Shown: positions 35,401 through 43,510 of the stretch, in pieces | How the letters are laid out: every line of letters starts with the position of its first letter | Numbering within the stretch: the stretch's first letter is position 1 | Assembly: GCA_945900785.1 (NCBI GenBank) | Contig: CAMDJM010000038.1 | Coordinates: 1 to 43,739 of the forward strand | Length of the DNA: 43,739 nucleotides | DNA from: Akkermansia muciniphila | GTDB taxonomy: Bacteria; Verrucomicrobiota; Verrucomicrobiia; Verrucomicrobiales; V1-33 | Direction: 5' to 3' | The notes under the pieces: model-generated | Databases searched by the model: none | Seen by the model: the letters and a program-made list of their open reading frames with translations, nothing else | Told to the model about the DNA's origin: nothing | Program-made: the position numbers and the translations under genes

Positions 35401-36385
35401 GGCGGAATTGGGGGCTGGCGGGCGGGGGGAGTTGCGGGCTTTGGATCAGGGAGGTGAGTTGGGCTTCCCAGCGCTGGATGGTTTCCTCACGGATCCACGG
35501 GGCGATGAGCCGGTCGACTTCGGGCCAGGGGATTTTCGAAAATAACGGATAGCGGGCCTGGTGCGGATATTTTTTCCGGAGAACATCTGCGACGTAAAAC
35601 CATGCCTCCAGGACGGTGGCGGGAGGGCGGTGACGTGGCCAGAGGGTGACAGGCGGGTCGTAATAATGCCGGTAGGATTTCGATTCGCCGGCGATGTTCA
35701 TGAGCAGGTCGACGCTGGCTTTGGGCGTCTCATCCTGGAAAAGTTTGTCGATGAGTTCGGACCGGGTTTTCTCGGCAGCGGTCAGTTTCTGGCCGTAGTT
35801 TTCCTTGAGGAGATGGGCCAGCCCAAGGTGCGCCGGCGCTTTGGCTGGCGGTGGGCTGGGCACCTTTGCGGGTTTTGACTTGGTTTTGCTGGTGCTGCGG
35901 GTGGTTGGCGATTTGTGTTGGGAGCGGCCAAAAATCGTGACGATCGGCTGCGGGCGGCTTGGTTTGGTTTCCTCTTCGTCCTCATCCTCATCCTCATCCT
36001 CATCAAAATCGTCGTCGTCGTCGCCGCTATTATTATTTTCATCATAGTCGTCATCCACACCTTCGGTATCCTCGCCGGGCCCGGTCCAGGGCCTCTGCAG
36101 GGCGAGGAGGACGGCGGCGACATGTTTGCAGTCCGAGCCGATGGGGCAGGAGCAGTCGGCAATAAAAACCTTGTTTTGCAGGAATTCGATGCTCTGGGAG
36201 TAGAGATAGGTGCCTTGGGTTTTGGCTTCGAGACACTCCGTTTCTTCATCCCACCAGAGGCGTTTTACGGCTTTGGACCGGAAAAGCGAAGATCCTTTTG
36301 CCAGAGTGGTTTTGTTCAATACCCGGAGATATTTCAAGGTGGCATGCAGGTGCCGGGGCTGGAGTTGGAAAGGTGGCGTGGACAT
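32492..36385 (-). CDS. SNF2-family helicase with SWIM zinc finger
   Basis: A 1297-residue protein. SWIM-type zinc finger at 78-88 (C78, C80, C86, H88) in the N-terminal region. Then a long acidic Asp/Glu tract (about 110-150) and a Pro/Lys-rich linker. A central accessory region of several hundred residues resembles the SNF2_assoc type. SNF2 ATPase from about 800: Walker A 'ADDMGLGKTLQALTWLA', Walker B 'ILDEAQYIKNPTS', then the C-terminal helicase lobe with 'GGSGLNLTAA' and 'QAIDRTHRIGQVNKVIAYR'. Bacterial members (HepA/RapA-like) remodel DNA or RNA-polymerase complexes; the SWIM domain probably binds DNA or protein. The DUF971 gene ends 32 nt upstream. Confidence 0.95.
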   Translation of the reverse strand: MSTPPFQLQPRHLHATLKYLRVLNKTTLAKGSSLFRSKAVKRLWWDEETECLEAKTQGTYLYSQSIEFLQNKVFIADCSCPIGSDCKHVAAVLLALQRPWTGPGEDTEGVDDDYDENNNSGDDDDDFDEDEDEDEDEEETKPSRPQPIVTIFGRSQHKSPTTRSTSKTKSKPAKVPSPPPAKAPAHLGLAHLLKENYGQKLTAAEKTRSELIDKLFQDETPKASVDLLMNIAGESKSYRHYYDPPVTLWPRHRPPATVLEAWFYVADVLRKKYPHQARYPLFSKIPWPEVDRLIAPWIREETIQRWEAQLTSLIQSPQLPPPASPQFRLRLHPDGAQIEHCLPHSSIWSPIKVTPLRPYAKAAHQYHGTPDLILDENATRFLRATCPYESYNSKAFLEKNSPQFITALNTLLRSPAALAAGAVLTPEGQPLPIAESPAQWTLQGPHFPVLENPDEDTTASGDYTLALHDSANTPIANLLTILPGHPNLVLTPHLAYPLPGPPHRNDLVSPGSSIPVAAIESPAGLSALDRLQIPLPARVARRVTTIKCDIIVRCVLELKWGTETFRVQARSYCQGLFPDEIWQSGAWKSAPGQSVATTPPTSDSITRLDRSLQSPAGAWLALAGLSTPTGYSADNTWMERPLAKSDHVTFPDEFLAWLDQRPSGIAVDLDPDLAALRDKGKVSANFQLDLEETGIDWFDLTLNLQVSDIELTQRDIDLLLKNAGSWVRLPGKGWRKMDFEITPEHQQQLADLGLSEADFHQPEKQRLHVLQLAHPAAASLLPAERSTEISRRASDLRTAVTPDLPSGITATLRPYQLAGYHFLAYLSANHFGGILADDMGLGKTLQALTWLAWLHDTGQLQGRPILVICPKSVQDNWTSEASKFYPALPVQQWTSATAGDLTALTPNSGKVEKNPAKKTTPKKTAAAAQKAAATPPLLLIINYSQLRIHADTLSAIPWSTVILDEAQYIKNPTSLTARTACALKATHRLALSGTPIENRLLDLWSIMAFAMPGILGNRTHFAKTFGAKDDPLARRRLSARVRPFLLRRTKKEVANDLPDRIEEDLICTLEGPQQEHYLAELKLARTTLLKAKTSAQLDKLRFNILTSLLRLRQICCHPGLTGKGKSDAESAKLNTLLELLEPLVEEGQKVLIFSQFVEMLHLISDQLTARTWPHLILTGATEDRGALVKKFQESEGANLFLISLKAGGSGLNLTAASYVVLFDPWWNPAVENQAIDRTHRIGQVNKVIAYRLITRDTIEEKIRQLQKSKSALASDILGEETFAKALTLDDFQFLLSS

Positions 36386-36417
36386 GGGCCGGAGCAGCGG
36401 GGCAGAAAATTTTTGAG

Positions 36418-36729
36418 CTAGGATTGTCCGAGCCGTTGGCCGATGGCTTTGAGATAATCATAGCCGTAAAGTCCGGTCTTGTGCCCGTCGCTGAAGGCGA
36501 AGGCGATGGCGTAGCCGCCCACGGTTTGCCATGCGGTGGCACGCACGCCGGGGAATGCCGTGCGTTCGTCGCCGCCGATTTTCTGGCCCAGGAGATCGCG
36601 CTCGCCGGCGGTTTCGGCACTGGGGGACCAGGCGCGCAAGCGCTCCATCGGGTAGTAATTTTCGCTGCCATCACTCCAGCGGATGGCGATTTCATCTCCG
36701 ATGGCTTGGATGTCGGTGGGAGTAAGCAT
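36418..36729 (-). CDS. DUF971-family protein
   Basis: 103 residues, cytoplasmic. The DUF971 pattern is clear: 'IAIRWSDGSENYYPMERLRA' early, then a low-similarity middle (where the family often has a Cys pair; none is seen here) and 'TVGGYAIAFAFSDGHKTGLY' with 'YDYLKAIGQ' at the end. The domain occurs alone in bacteria or fused to gamma-butyrobetaine hydroxylase in eukaryotes and is sometimes linked to Fe-S proteins. No specific role is assigned. It lies between the PSD1-type gene (86 nt upstream) and SNF2. Confidence 0.85.
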   Translation of the reverse strand: MLTPTDIQAIGDEIAIRWSDGSENYYPMERLRAWSPSAETAGERDLLGQKIGGDERTAFPGVRATAWQTVGGYAIAFAFSDGHKTGLYGYDYLKAIGQRLGQS

Positions 36730-36815
36730 GAAGCCAGTTGCGCCGGGATGGCCTGGCCCGCAAGGGAAAGGGCGGCGCGGAAAGTGGAAAGGGGGACTTC
36801 AATCCGGTGGGCTGC

Positions 36816-39671
36816 TCACTCCACATAAAGCAGCGCGCTGGAGCTGAGCAGGGCGTGGGATAAATCGGTCAGGGCGTTCAGCGCGGGATCGGTGGGCGCT
36901 TCGGCTGCCGGGGGGTGGATGGTGTCGCGGCCACTGACATGGTCCCGGCGGAACTGGCCTGGCTCAAACTGCCAGCAGGCGAGGGTGCGGCTGGTGATTT
37001 CCGGGTGCTGGAGGGCCAGGTCACTTTCGGTGAGGGGGCCCTGGTTGAAACGCAGTTCATCAATGAGCCCGTCCCAGAGATGGTCGCGGGTGGTGCCATT
37101 GGGAGCCCCGATGAACAGGGGCCCGGCGGGTGGTGTCAGGGAGACGATGGGATGAGGGACGCTGGCGGTGCGCAGGGCTTCGTCTTCATTGGCCAGGTCC
37201 TTTATAAAAAAAGTTACCGTGCCGGCCTGGGAGGGCTGGGCGGGGGTGATGGAAACGCCGAGATAGTAGCTGCGGTCCAGTTGCAGCGGCAGGTCGCTGA
37301 AGATGGTTTCGGTAGCGGGTTTTCCCTCACGGTTCAGGCCGCTGAGGGTGAGGACGGGCATTTTGGGTTTGCGCCGGGATTCCATGCCGGTGATGCCAAG
37401 GGACCAGCCGGGCTCCCGGGGCTGGGTGCTCCATTGCCCGGCGAGGGTGCGGATGCTCCCATTTTGATAGACGGAGCGCAGGAGGGCGATGGTTTCGATG
37501 GAGAATTCCCCTGGCAGGGGAGGCAAGTCGGCGGCGAGGCGGTCCAGGCTGCTGCCGGGCGTGAGGGTGGCAGCCTTGCCATTCCGCTGCGGCATGGGCA
37601 CGGATGAAAAACTGTCAGAATTGGCCGCAGGGGGAGCGGAGGGTTCTGTCAGGGAGGCAGCGAGGAAGGCGAGGGATTCTTCCCGCTCGTCCGTGGTGGG
37701 GGCGCGGCCGGCGGTGCACCACCAGGCGTCTTCGACCTGGGCGGCCGGGGTGTTGAGTTTCATGAGGCGGCGGGCCATGGCGGCGGCACGCTCGTTCATG
37801 AAGCGGCTATTGGCGAGGAAGAGGGACTGGGTAGGCGTGGTGGTGGTGTCGCGGCTGGCGGTGCTTTGGAAGTTCTGCGGGGCATCGAAGACATCTGTCA
37901 GGGGATCGCGGCTATTGCGCAGGACCTTGGTGTAGATGGCGCGGCGCGGCTTGCTGCTGTCCACCCCGGGCCCGCCGGCGGTGAGGTCCAGCTCGCCGGT
38001 GGCCTGGAAGATGGCATCGCGGATGGGTTCCGCTTCCAGCCGGCGGGTATTCCAGCGCCAGAGGAGGCGGTTTTCAGGGTCGGTTAGTTTGGCGGCATCC
38101 ACGACGGGGGAAAGGTGGCTTTGCTTCCAGGTGGCGCTGGTCAGGATCTGGCGGTGGAGTTTTTTCAGACTCCAGCCCTGGGAGACAAATTGGTGGGCCA
38201 GCCAGTCGAGCAGTTCCGGGTGTGAGGGCTTTTCCCCAAGGCGCCCGAAGTCGCTGGCGGTGCCGCTGAGGCCCCGGCCAAAATGCTGCTGCCACACGCG
38301 GTTCACCATCACGCGGGCCGTGAGCGGGTTCTCCGGCGAGGCCAGCCAGGCGGCAAGGGCACTGCGGCGTCCCGTGCTGTGGGGCAGGGCCGTAATGGAT
38401 GGCGGGGTGCGGGCGAGTAAAGCCGGGAAGCCAGGAGCGATAGCTCCTTCCGCTTCCCGCCGGGGAATGGTCAGGGGCGGGGCTTCCGGCCCGATGTCTG
38501 CCGCCGTGGCTGCGGTGGGCAACAGCGGAGGCTTCAGGGAGTCGAAGGCCGCCAGTTCCCTGCGCAGGGCGATGAGTTGCTCCTTGGCGGTGCCTTTGAT
38601 GCGGGAGTCGATGCGGTCCCATTCATAAAGCACCTGACGCCAGGCGAGGGCGGCCAGTTGTTGTTCCTGGGGGCTGCGGCTGGCGGCGGTTTTGGCCAGG
38701 AGGGCCTTGGTCTCCGGAGGAAACATGGAGATGGCCTTCTCCCGGGCTTCTGTCAGGGCGGGCTCCTGCAGGGCGGCGATGCGCTGGCGCACCCCGGCGG
38801 TGGCGGTTTCCCAGGCCTCCTGCTGGAGCTGATGGCTGGCCTTGCCGGCAGGGGTCAGGACGGGGGTGCCATCGCGTGCATCCAGCGGGGCAAAGAAGGC
38901 CTGGAGCCGGTAATAATCGGCCTGGAGCAGGGGGTCGAATTTGTGGTCGTGGCAGCGGGCACATTGGAGGCCGAGACCCATGAAAACATCTGCCGTGGTA
39001 TCGGTGATATCGTTTAAAATCACGGCCCACTGGCCAGCCACGTCCCGGTTGTTGTATTCGTAGATCCAGTGGCGGAGGTAGCCGGTGGCCGTGACGGCGG
39101 CAGGATCGTCAGGGAAGAGTTCATCCCCGGCGAGCTGTTCCTGGAGGAAGCGTGCGTAGGGTTTGTCGCTGTTGAAGGCATCAATGACGTAGTCGCGGTA
39201 GCGCCAGGCGTCAGGGCGGTAGTCGTCGGATTTATAGCCATCGCTGTCGGCATAGCGGACGAGGTCCAGCCAGAGCCGGGCCTGACGCTCGCCGTAGTGG
39301 GGGCTGGCGAGAAGGCGGTCCACCAGTTTTTCCCAGGCGTCCGGTGCGGTGTCCCTGAGATAGGCTTCCACCGCCTCCTTGTCCGGGGCGAGGCCGGTGA
39401 GATCAAAGGAGAGGCGCCGCACGAGCACGGAGCGGGCCGCTTCCGGGGCGGGGCGGAGGCCGGCTTTTTCCAAGCGGTCGAGGATGAAGCAGTCCACCGG
39501 AGTGCGGGGCCAGGCGGTGTCTTTCGTGGGCGGCACGGCTGTCACTCTGACGGGCTGGAAGGACCACCAGGCGCGGTCTTCCGCGTTGAATTCCTTGGCG
39601 CGTCCCGCCCATGCCGGGCTCGTCCACGGCAGGAGAGCCGTGAGCACGGGGAGGAGGAAACGTCTTTTCAT
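36816..39671 (-). CDS. PSD1-type protein (DUF1549 + DUF1553 + LamG), without N-terminal cytochrome
   Basis: 951 residues from the ATG at 39671, which puts a signal peptide at residues 1-21; an ATG at 39692 is the alternative. DUF1549 about 60-275 ('RLSFDLTGLAP', 'YGERQARLWLDLVRYADSDG'), including one CxxCH motif in 'LQCARCHDHKFDPLLQADYY'. DUF1553 about 430-690 ('ENPLTARVMVNRVWQQHFGR', 'LTSATWKQS'). LamG-like sandwich about 770-910. Many family members begin with a haem-c PSCyt1 domain, which this one lacks. The usual partner, a DUF1501 protein, is not in this window. Role unknown; thought to belong to planctomycete/verrucomicrobial exported systems. Confidence 0.93.
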   Translation of the reverse strand: MKRRFLLPVLTALLPWTSPAWAGRAKEFNAEDRAWWSFQPVRVTAVPPTKDTAWPRTPVDCFILDRLEKAGLRPAPEAARSVLVRRLSFDLTGLAPDKEAVEAYLRDTAPDAWEKLVDRLLASPHYGERQARLWLDLVRYADSDGYKSDDYRPDAWRYRDYVIDAFNSDKPYARFLQEQLAGDELFPDDPAAVTATGYLRHWIYEYNNRDVAGQWAVILNDITDTTADVFMGLGLQCARCHDHKFDPLLQADYYRLQAFFAPLDARDGTPVLTPAGKASHQLQQEAWETATAGVRQRIAALQEPALTEAREKAISMFPPETKALLAKTAASRSPQEQQLAALAWRQVLYEWDRIDSRIKGTAKEQLIALRRELAAFDSLKPPLLPTAATAADIGPEAPPLTIPRREAEGAIAPGFPALLARTPPSITALPHSTGRRSALAAWLASPENPLTARVMVNRVWQQHFGRGLSGTASDFGRLGEKPSHPELLDWLAHQFVSQGWSLKKLHRQILTSATWKQSHLSPVVDAAKLTDPENRLLWRWNTRRLEAEPIRDAIFQATGELDLTAGGPGVDSSKPRRAIYTKVLRNSRDPLTDVFDAPQNFQSTASRDTTTTPTQSLFLANSRFMNERAAAMARRLMKLNTPAAQVEDAWWCTAGRAPTTDEREESLAFLAASLTEPSAPPAANSDSFSSVPMPQRNGKAATLTPGSSLDRLAADLPPLPGEFSIETIALLRSVYQNGSIRTLAGQWSTQPREPGWSLGITGMESRRKPKMPVLTLSGLNREGKPATETIFSDLPLQLDRSYYLGVSITPAQPSQAGTVTFFIKDLANEDEALRTASVPHPIVSLTPPAGPLFIGAPNGTTRDHLWDGLIDELRFNQGPLTESDLALQHPEITSRTLACWQFEPGQFRRDHVSGRDTIHPPAAEAPTDPALNALTDLSHALLSSSALLYVE

Positions 39672-39964
39672 GGATCCTGGAAACGATGGCATAAGAGTGA
39701 CACGGTTCCTGTAAATACGCGACGGAAGCGACCGCTCTTCGCAGAAATCCGCATGCTGGCGCTCTCCGGCCTGCCGCGCATCCAGCAAATCCAGCCACCG
39801 GCCGGAAGATCCAGGCGGCCTCAGGCAGGGCTGATTTTATCTTGATCATTTGACCGGTGTCGTCCCCAGTGTGGGGCCCCGGTGCCAAAGCCTGACGCGG
39901 AGCCGGCATCGATTGCCACGGTGGCCCCAACACTGGTTTTTCCAATTTTCAAGATCCCCACCGA
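39672..39964 (+). promoter_or_regulatory. Divergent intergenic region with a leader hairpin before DUF3313
   Basis: Between the PSD1-type and DUF3313 genes. CCAGTGTGGGGCC (39866-39878) pairs with GGCCCCAACACTGG (39923-39936) with one bulged base; the downstream arm is followed by TTTTTCCAATTTT. This is an intrinsic-terminator-like layout, 29 nt before the ATG at 39965. It could be an attenuator or a structured leader for the lipoprotein gene. The 44-nt loop weakens a simple terminator reading. Confidence 0.45.
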
Positions 39965-40735
39965 ATGAAGACTGCCCCGTCCATTTCCTTCTGCCTGATC
40001 CTGCTGTTGCTGGCCTTGTTTCCTTCCTGTGCCCGTGTGAATCACTTGATGAAAGCGAAGCCCACCACCCCTGGACCTGATTTCCTGGACTTCCGGGTGA
40101 CTCCCGATAACCAAAGTGCCCGTTCCCCCTTCCACTACGCCGCTTACACCACAGATCAAACGACCCTGAGGATCGCCTCCCACCGGCGGCGCATCTGCAT
40201 CGCTCCGGTGCTCACCCAGGCGCTCCGCCCCATCTCGAAAAAACTGGCGTCTGCCGAATACGGGGCGCTGCGGCCACAGCAGACCCGGGAAATAGCCCAT
40301 GCCCTGCGGACCGAATTCGCCCGTGCCCTCACTGCCAATCCCGGAGCGCCCTACCAACTTGCCCTGCGGCCCGGAAAAGACACCCTCGTCCTGCAACTGA
40401 ACCTGATCGAACTTGATCCGACCAGTGCCAAAGGGAACGTGGCCAAAACAGTCGTCAAATACACGGTAGGTCCCATCGCCAGCATCGGGGTCGGCTTTTT
40501 CACCGGAGGCCGCATCGCCATTGAAGGCCGCCTCCGCGAAGGCAGCACCGGAGCCACCCTGTTCCAATTCGCCGACCGCGAAAAAGACAAAGCCACCATC
40601 TACAGCGCCCGCGACTATATGGCCCTCGGCCACTCCACACGCACCATCCGCGAGTGGGCGCAGCAACTCAGCACCTTCCTGCGCACCTCCGGCCCGGTCA
40701 AAGATTCGTTTTTCCTGACTCCTCTGGTCTACTGA
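39965..40735 (+). CDS. DUF3313-family lipoprotein
   Basis: 256 residues. Lipoprotein signal with lipobox 'ALFPSC' (C22). The mature part matches DUF3313: 'TPGPDFLDF' near the start, 'AHALRTEFARALTANPGAPY', 'TLVLQLNLIELDPTS', a Gly-rich hydrophobic stretch 'VGPIASIGVGFFTGGRIAIE', then 'FADREKDKATI'. Exported, probably attached to the outer-membrane inner leaflet; activity unknown. A structured leader lies just upstream. It starts a plus-strand run with the terpene cyclase and thermonuclease, though the 99-nt gap makes an operon uncertain. Confidence 0.85.
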   Translation: MKTAPSISFCLILLLLALFPSCARVNHLMKAKPTTPGPDFLDFRVTPDNQSARSPFHYAAYTTDQTTLRIASHRRRICIAPVLTQALRPISKKLASAEYGALRPQQTREIAHALRTEFARALTANPGAPYQLALRPGKDTLVLQLNLIELDPTSAKGNVAKTVVKYTVGPIASIGVGFFTGGRIAIEGRLREGSTGATLFQFADREKDKATIYSARDYMALGHSTRTIREWAQQLSTFLRTSGPVKDSFFLTPLVY

Positions 40736-40763
40736 GATGCTGCATAAAACCCGTCCGTAAATC

Positions 40764-40838
40764 ATGAAAGAAAAATTCCTTCGGGCAGGCAAATTTTCTG
40801 TTTCTCCCGGCGGGTTCCGGGATGTGGTGCAGGCGTGA
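40764..40838 (+). CDS. Possible 24-residue leader ORF overlapping the cyclase start
   Basis: ATG at 40764 to TGA at 40836-40838: MKEKFLRAGKFSVSPGGFRD plus VVQA. Its stop overlaps the GTG start of the terpene cyclase (GTGA), an arrangement typical of translational coupling. It is short, without a recognisable motif or clear Shine-Dalgarno site, so it may be chance. Confidence 0.25.
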   Translation: MKEKFLRAGKFSVSPGGFRDVVQA

Positions 40839-42721
40839 GTGATTTTCATGAATTGTGGCAGCGGGTGACGCAGGCGGGGGCGGCGGCGCAGGGAGCCCTG
40901 TTGGCGGAGCGCAGGGCTTCGGGGTGGTGGGAAGGGGAGCTTTCTGAAAGCGCCCTATCCACGGCGGTGGCGGTCCTCGCGTTGGGGGCGGTGGAGTTGG
41001 ATCAGGGGGAGCAATCGAAAGAGAACGGTGGCCATCGGGACCTGATTACCAGTGGGTTGCGATGGCTTCGGGAGACCCAGCTAGGAAACGGAGGCTGGGG
41101 GGATACCGTGCGCAGCAGGGCGAATGTGGCTACGACATTGCTGGGCTGGGCTGCGCTGGGCATGGGGGAACAGTTAGGACTCCTGGCGGGGACGGAACAT
41201 GCCGCAGTAATGGCCAGGGCGGAAGGATGGATCCGCCAGGAGGCGGGCGGCTTGAAAGTGGCGTCTTTAAAGGCGGCGCTGCGCCAACGGTATGGAAAAG
41301 ACAAAACCTTTGCCGTGCCGATCCTGATGGCCTGTGCGGTGGGCGGGAGACTGGGGCCGGCTCCGGCCTGCTGGCGGGAAGTGACGGCGCTGCCCTTTGA
41401 ACTGGCGGCGTTTCCCCGGAAGTGGTTTGCCGCGCTGCGGCTGCCTGTGGTGAGTTATGCCTTGCCGGCGCTGATCGCCATCGGTCAGGTGCGGCATGCC
41501 CAGGCTCCGGCCTGCTGGCCCTGGCGCTGGCTGCGCCAGGCCGTGGTGGAGCGCACCCGGCGTCTGCTGCGGGAGATTCAGCCAGAGGGAGGCGGTTTTT
41601 TGGAAGCGGTGCCGCTGACAGGATTTGTGACCATGGCACTTTGTCAGGCGGGGGCCGGCACCGATGCCGTGGTGCAGGAGGCGGTGGGGTTTCTCAGAAA
41701 ATCCGTCCGCCCAGATGGCAGTTGGCCGATCGATACCAACCTCGCCACCTGGGGCACGACGTTGTCCGTCAAGGCGCTGGGACCGGACCTGCCGGAGACT
41801 TCCAAAAAGGCGCTTCGGGATTGGTTATTGGGACAACAATATCAGGTCAGGCATGCCTATTGTCTTTCCGCGCCAGGCGGCTGGGCGTGGACAGATTTGC
41901 CAGGCGGGGTGCCGGATGCGGATGATACCGCCGGGGCGCTGCTGGCGCTCGCGGTCTTGTCAGAAGATCAAGGGCCGGCAGGCGCTGGGGAATGGATCAA
42001 GCGGGCTGCCGCCTCCGGGGCGCGGTGGCTGGCAGGCCTGCAAAATGGCGATGGAGGCATGCCTACCTTTTGCAAAGGCTGGGGTGCCCTGCCCTTCGAC
42101 CGCAGTGCGCCGGACCTCACCGCGCACGCTCTGGCGGCCTGGCAGGCCTGGCGTGGGCAGATGGCTTTTGAGCCCTTGCCAGCGATGCGCCGGGCGGTGG
42201 CCTGGCTGGCCAGGATCCAGCGCCCGGACGGGGCCTGGCTGCCGCTTTGGTTTGGCAATGAACACGAGACCGATGAGGGAAATCCAGTCTATGGCACGGC
42301 CACAGTGCTGAAATACCTCTGCCGTCTGGATCCACTGGAGTTCCCCGCAGCCGGATTGCCCGGGATGTTGAAAAAAGCTGCCGTTTTTCTCCAAAACGCG
42401 GTCCTGCCCGATGGGGGCTGGGGCGGCGGTCCGCGTCAGGCATTACCCCATACGGTCGCTTCCAGTGAGGAAACGGGCGCCGCGCTGGAAGCCCTGCTGG
42501 CCTATGAAATGACAACGCAGGCCGGTGCCGTCCGCGAGGAAATCCTGACGGATGGCCTGGAGGCGCTGCTGCGGTTGACCTGCGGTGGCACAGTGTTTCC
42601 CGCCGCTCCCATCGGGCTATATTTTGCCAGGCTGTGGTATTATGAGCGGCTCTATCCACAAATTGCCGCCGTCGCGGCACTGTCCGCAGGCCGCCGCTGG
42701 CTGGCCGGTGTTTGTTGCTAG
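40835..42721 (+). CDS. Squalene-hopene-cyclase-like terpene cyclase
   Basis: 628 residues with a GTG start; length and all-helical double-barrel repeats match the squalene-hopene cyclase family. The catalytic acid motif is DADD at 361-364 in 'GGVPDADDTAGALLAL', equivalent to the DxDD of the Alicyclobacillus enzyme. QW-type motifs are present ('GNGGWGD', 'PDGSWPID', 'NGDGGMPTF', 'PDGAWLPL', 'PDGGWGGG'). It differs from textbook cyclases in the 'GGWAWTDLPGGVPDADD' stretch, so the substrate may not be squalene; another linear isoprenoid is possible. Membrane-associated, hopanoid-like product expected. Confidence 0.88.
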   Translation: MSDFHELWQRVTQAGAAAQGALLAERRASGWWEGELSESALSTAVAVLALGAVELDQGEQSKENGGHRDLITSGLRWLRETQLGNGGWGDTVRSRANVATTLLGWAALGMGEQLGLLAGTEHAAVMARAEGWIRQEAGGLKVASLKAALRQRYGKDKTFAVPILMACAVGGRLGPAPACWREVTALPFELAAFPRKWFAALRLPVVSYALPALIAIGQVRHAQAPACWPWRWLRQAVVERTRRLLREIQPEGGGFLEAVPLTGFVTMALCQAGAGTDAVVQEAVGFLRKSVRPDGSWPIDTNLATWGTTLSVKALGPDLPETSKKALRDWLLGQQYQVRHAYCLSAPGGWAWTDLPGGVPDADDTAGALLALAVLSEDQGPAGAGEWIKRAAASGARWLAGLQNGDGGMPTFCKGWGALPFDRSAPDLTAHALAAWQAWRGQMAFEPLPAMRRAVAWLARIQRPDGAWLPLWFGNEHETDEGNPVYGTATVLKYLCRLDPLEFPAAGLPGMLKKAAVFLQNAVLPDGGWGGGPRQALPHTVASSEETGAALEALLAYEMTTQAGAVREEILTDGLEALLRLTCGGTVFPAAPIGLYFARLWYYERLYPQIAAVAALSAGRRWLAGVCC

Positions 42722-42737
42722 CTTTTGACCTTGCACC

Positions 42738-43409
42738 ATGTCCCGCCGCCGCTCCCCTGCCGATTGGAAGTTTACCCTGCTCGCCCTGGTGATGGTTGGG
42801 CTGATGGGCCTGGCGCAGTGGAAAGGTTGGCTGCCGCAGGAAGGCCGCCCGCCTGGATCGCGGCAGCCTGCCCCACCGGCGGAAGCGGCGGTAACGGTGA
42901 AACTGTCAGGCGGCTGGGTGGAAATGCGCGGCTGCACCCTGGCCGAAGACTGCGGGAACGATGGGGACAGTTTCGAAATATGGCATGGCGGGCAGCGCCA
43001 GGTGATCCGGCTGTATTTTGTGGATTGCCCGGAAAAAGCAAGGCACCAATACAACGGCCCGCGCCTCGCAGAGCAGGGCCGGTATTTTGGCGGCCTGACG
43101 GAAGAGGAGACCGTGGGCATCGGGGAAAAGGCGCGGGATTTTACCCTCGGTCTGCTGCGGGCCGGCTCCTTCCGGGTGCTGACCCGCTGGGAACAGGTTT
43201 TTGATAGCGAGCGGAACTATGCCTTCGTGATGATCGGTCAGGATGACCTCGGGGAATTGCTGGTCCGGGAGGGGCTGGCCCGCATCTACACCAAAGGTGA
43301 GGACCGCCCAGGCGGCCGCCGCGCCAACGCGGAAAAACAGCATCTCCTCGCCGCAGAACGCCAGGCAAAATCAGCCCGCCAGGGGGCATGGGGACTCCGC
43401 CAGCGTTAG
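42738..43409 (+). CDS. Membrane-anchored thermonuclease (SNc-like)
   Basis: 223 residues. N-terminal anchor at about 11-30 (WKFTLLALVMVGLMGLAQW). SNc domain: 'NDGDSFEIWHGG' (metal-binding Asp), 'VIRLYFVDCPEKARHQYN' (catalytic Arg in RLYFVDCPE), 'VLTRWEQVFDSERNYAFVMI' (second catalytic Arg in SERNYAF) and 'LGELLVREGLARIYTKG'. A basic C-terminal tail follows. Extracytoplasmic nuclease cleaving DNA and RNA. It lies 16 nt after the cyclase, probably co-transcribed, though a functional link is unclear. Confidence 0.92.
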   Translation: MSRRRSPADWKFTLLALVMVGLMGLAQWKGWLPQEGRPPGSRQPAPPAEAAVTVKLSGGWVEMRGCTLAEDCGNDGDSFEIWHGGQRQVIRLYFVDCPEKARHQYNGPRLAEQGRYFGGLTEEETVGIGEKARDFTLGLLRAGSFRVLTRWEQVFDSERNYAFVMIGQDDLGELLVREGLARIYTKGEDRPGGRRANAEKQHLLAAERQAKSARQGAWGLRQR

Positions 43410-43510
43410 CCCGACTTCGCAGATTCGCTGGGATATTTTCCGTTTTTCCCGACGGCGGGGTCAGAATCAGGCGGTATTTCCGTAGTTTCCCTGCGATTTT
43501 AAAAGTTCCC

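Noticed and set aside
39821..40849. 342-codon minus-strand frame
   Set aside because: Antisense of the DUF3313 lipoprotein gene; no signal or domain, and it crosses an intergenic leader.
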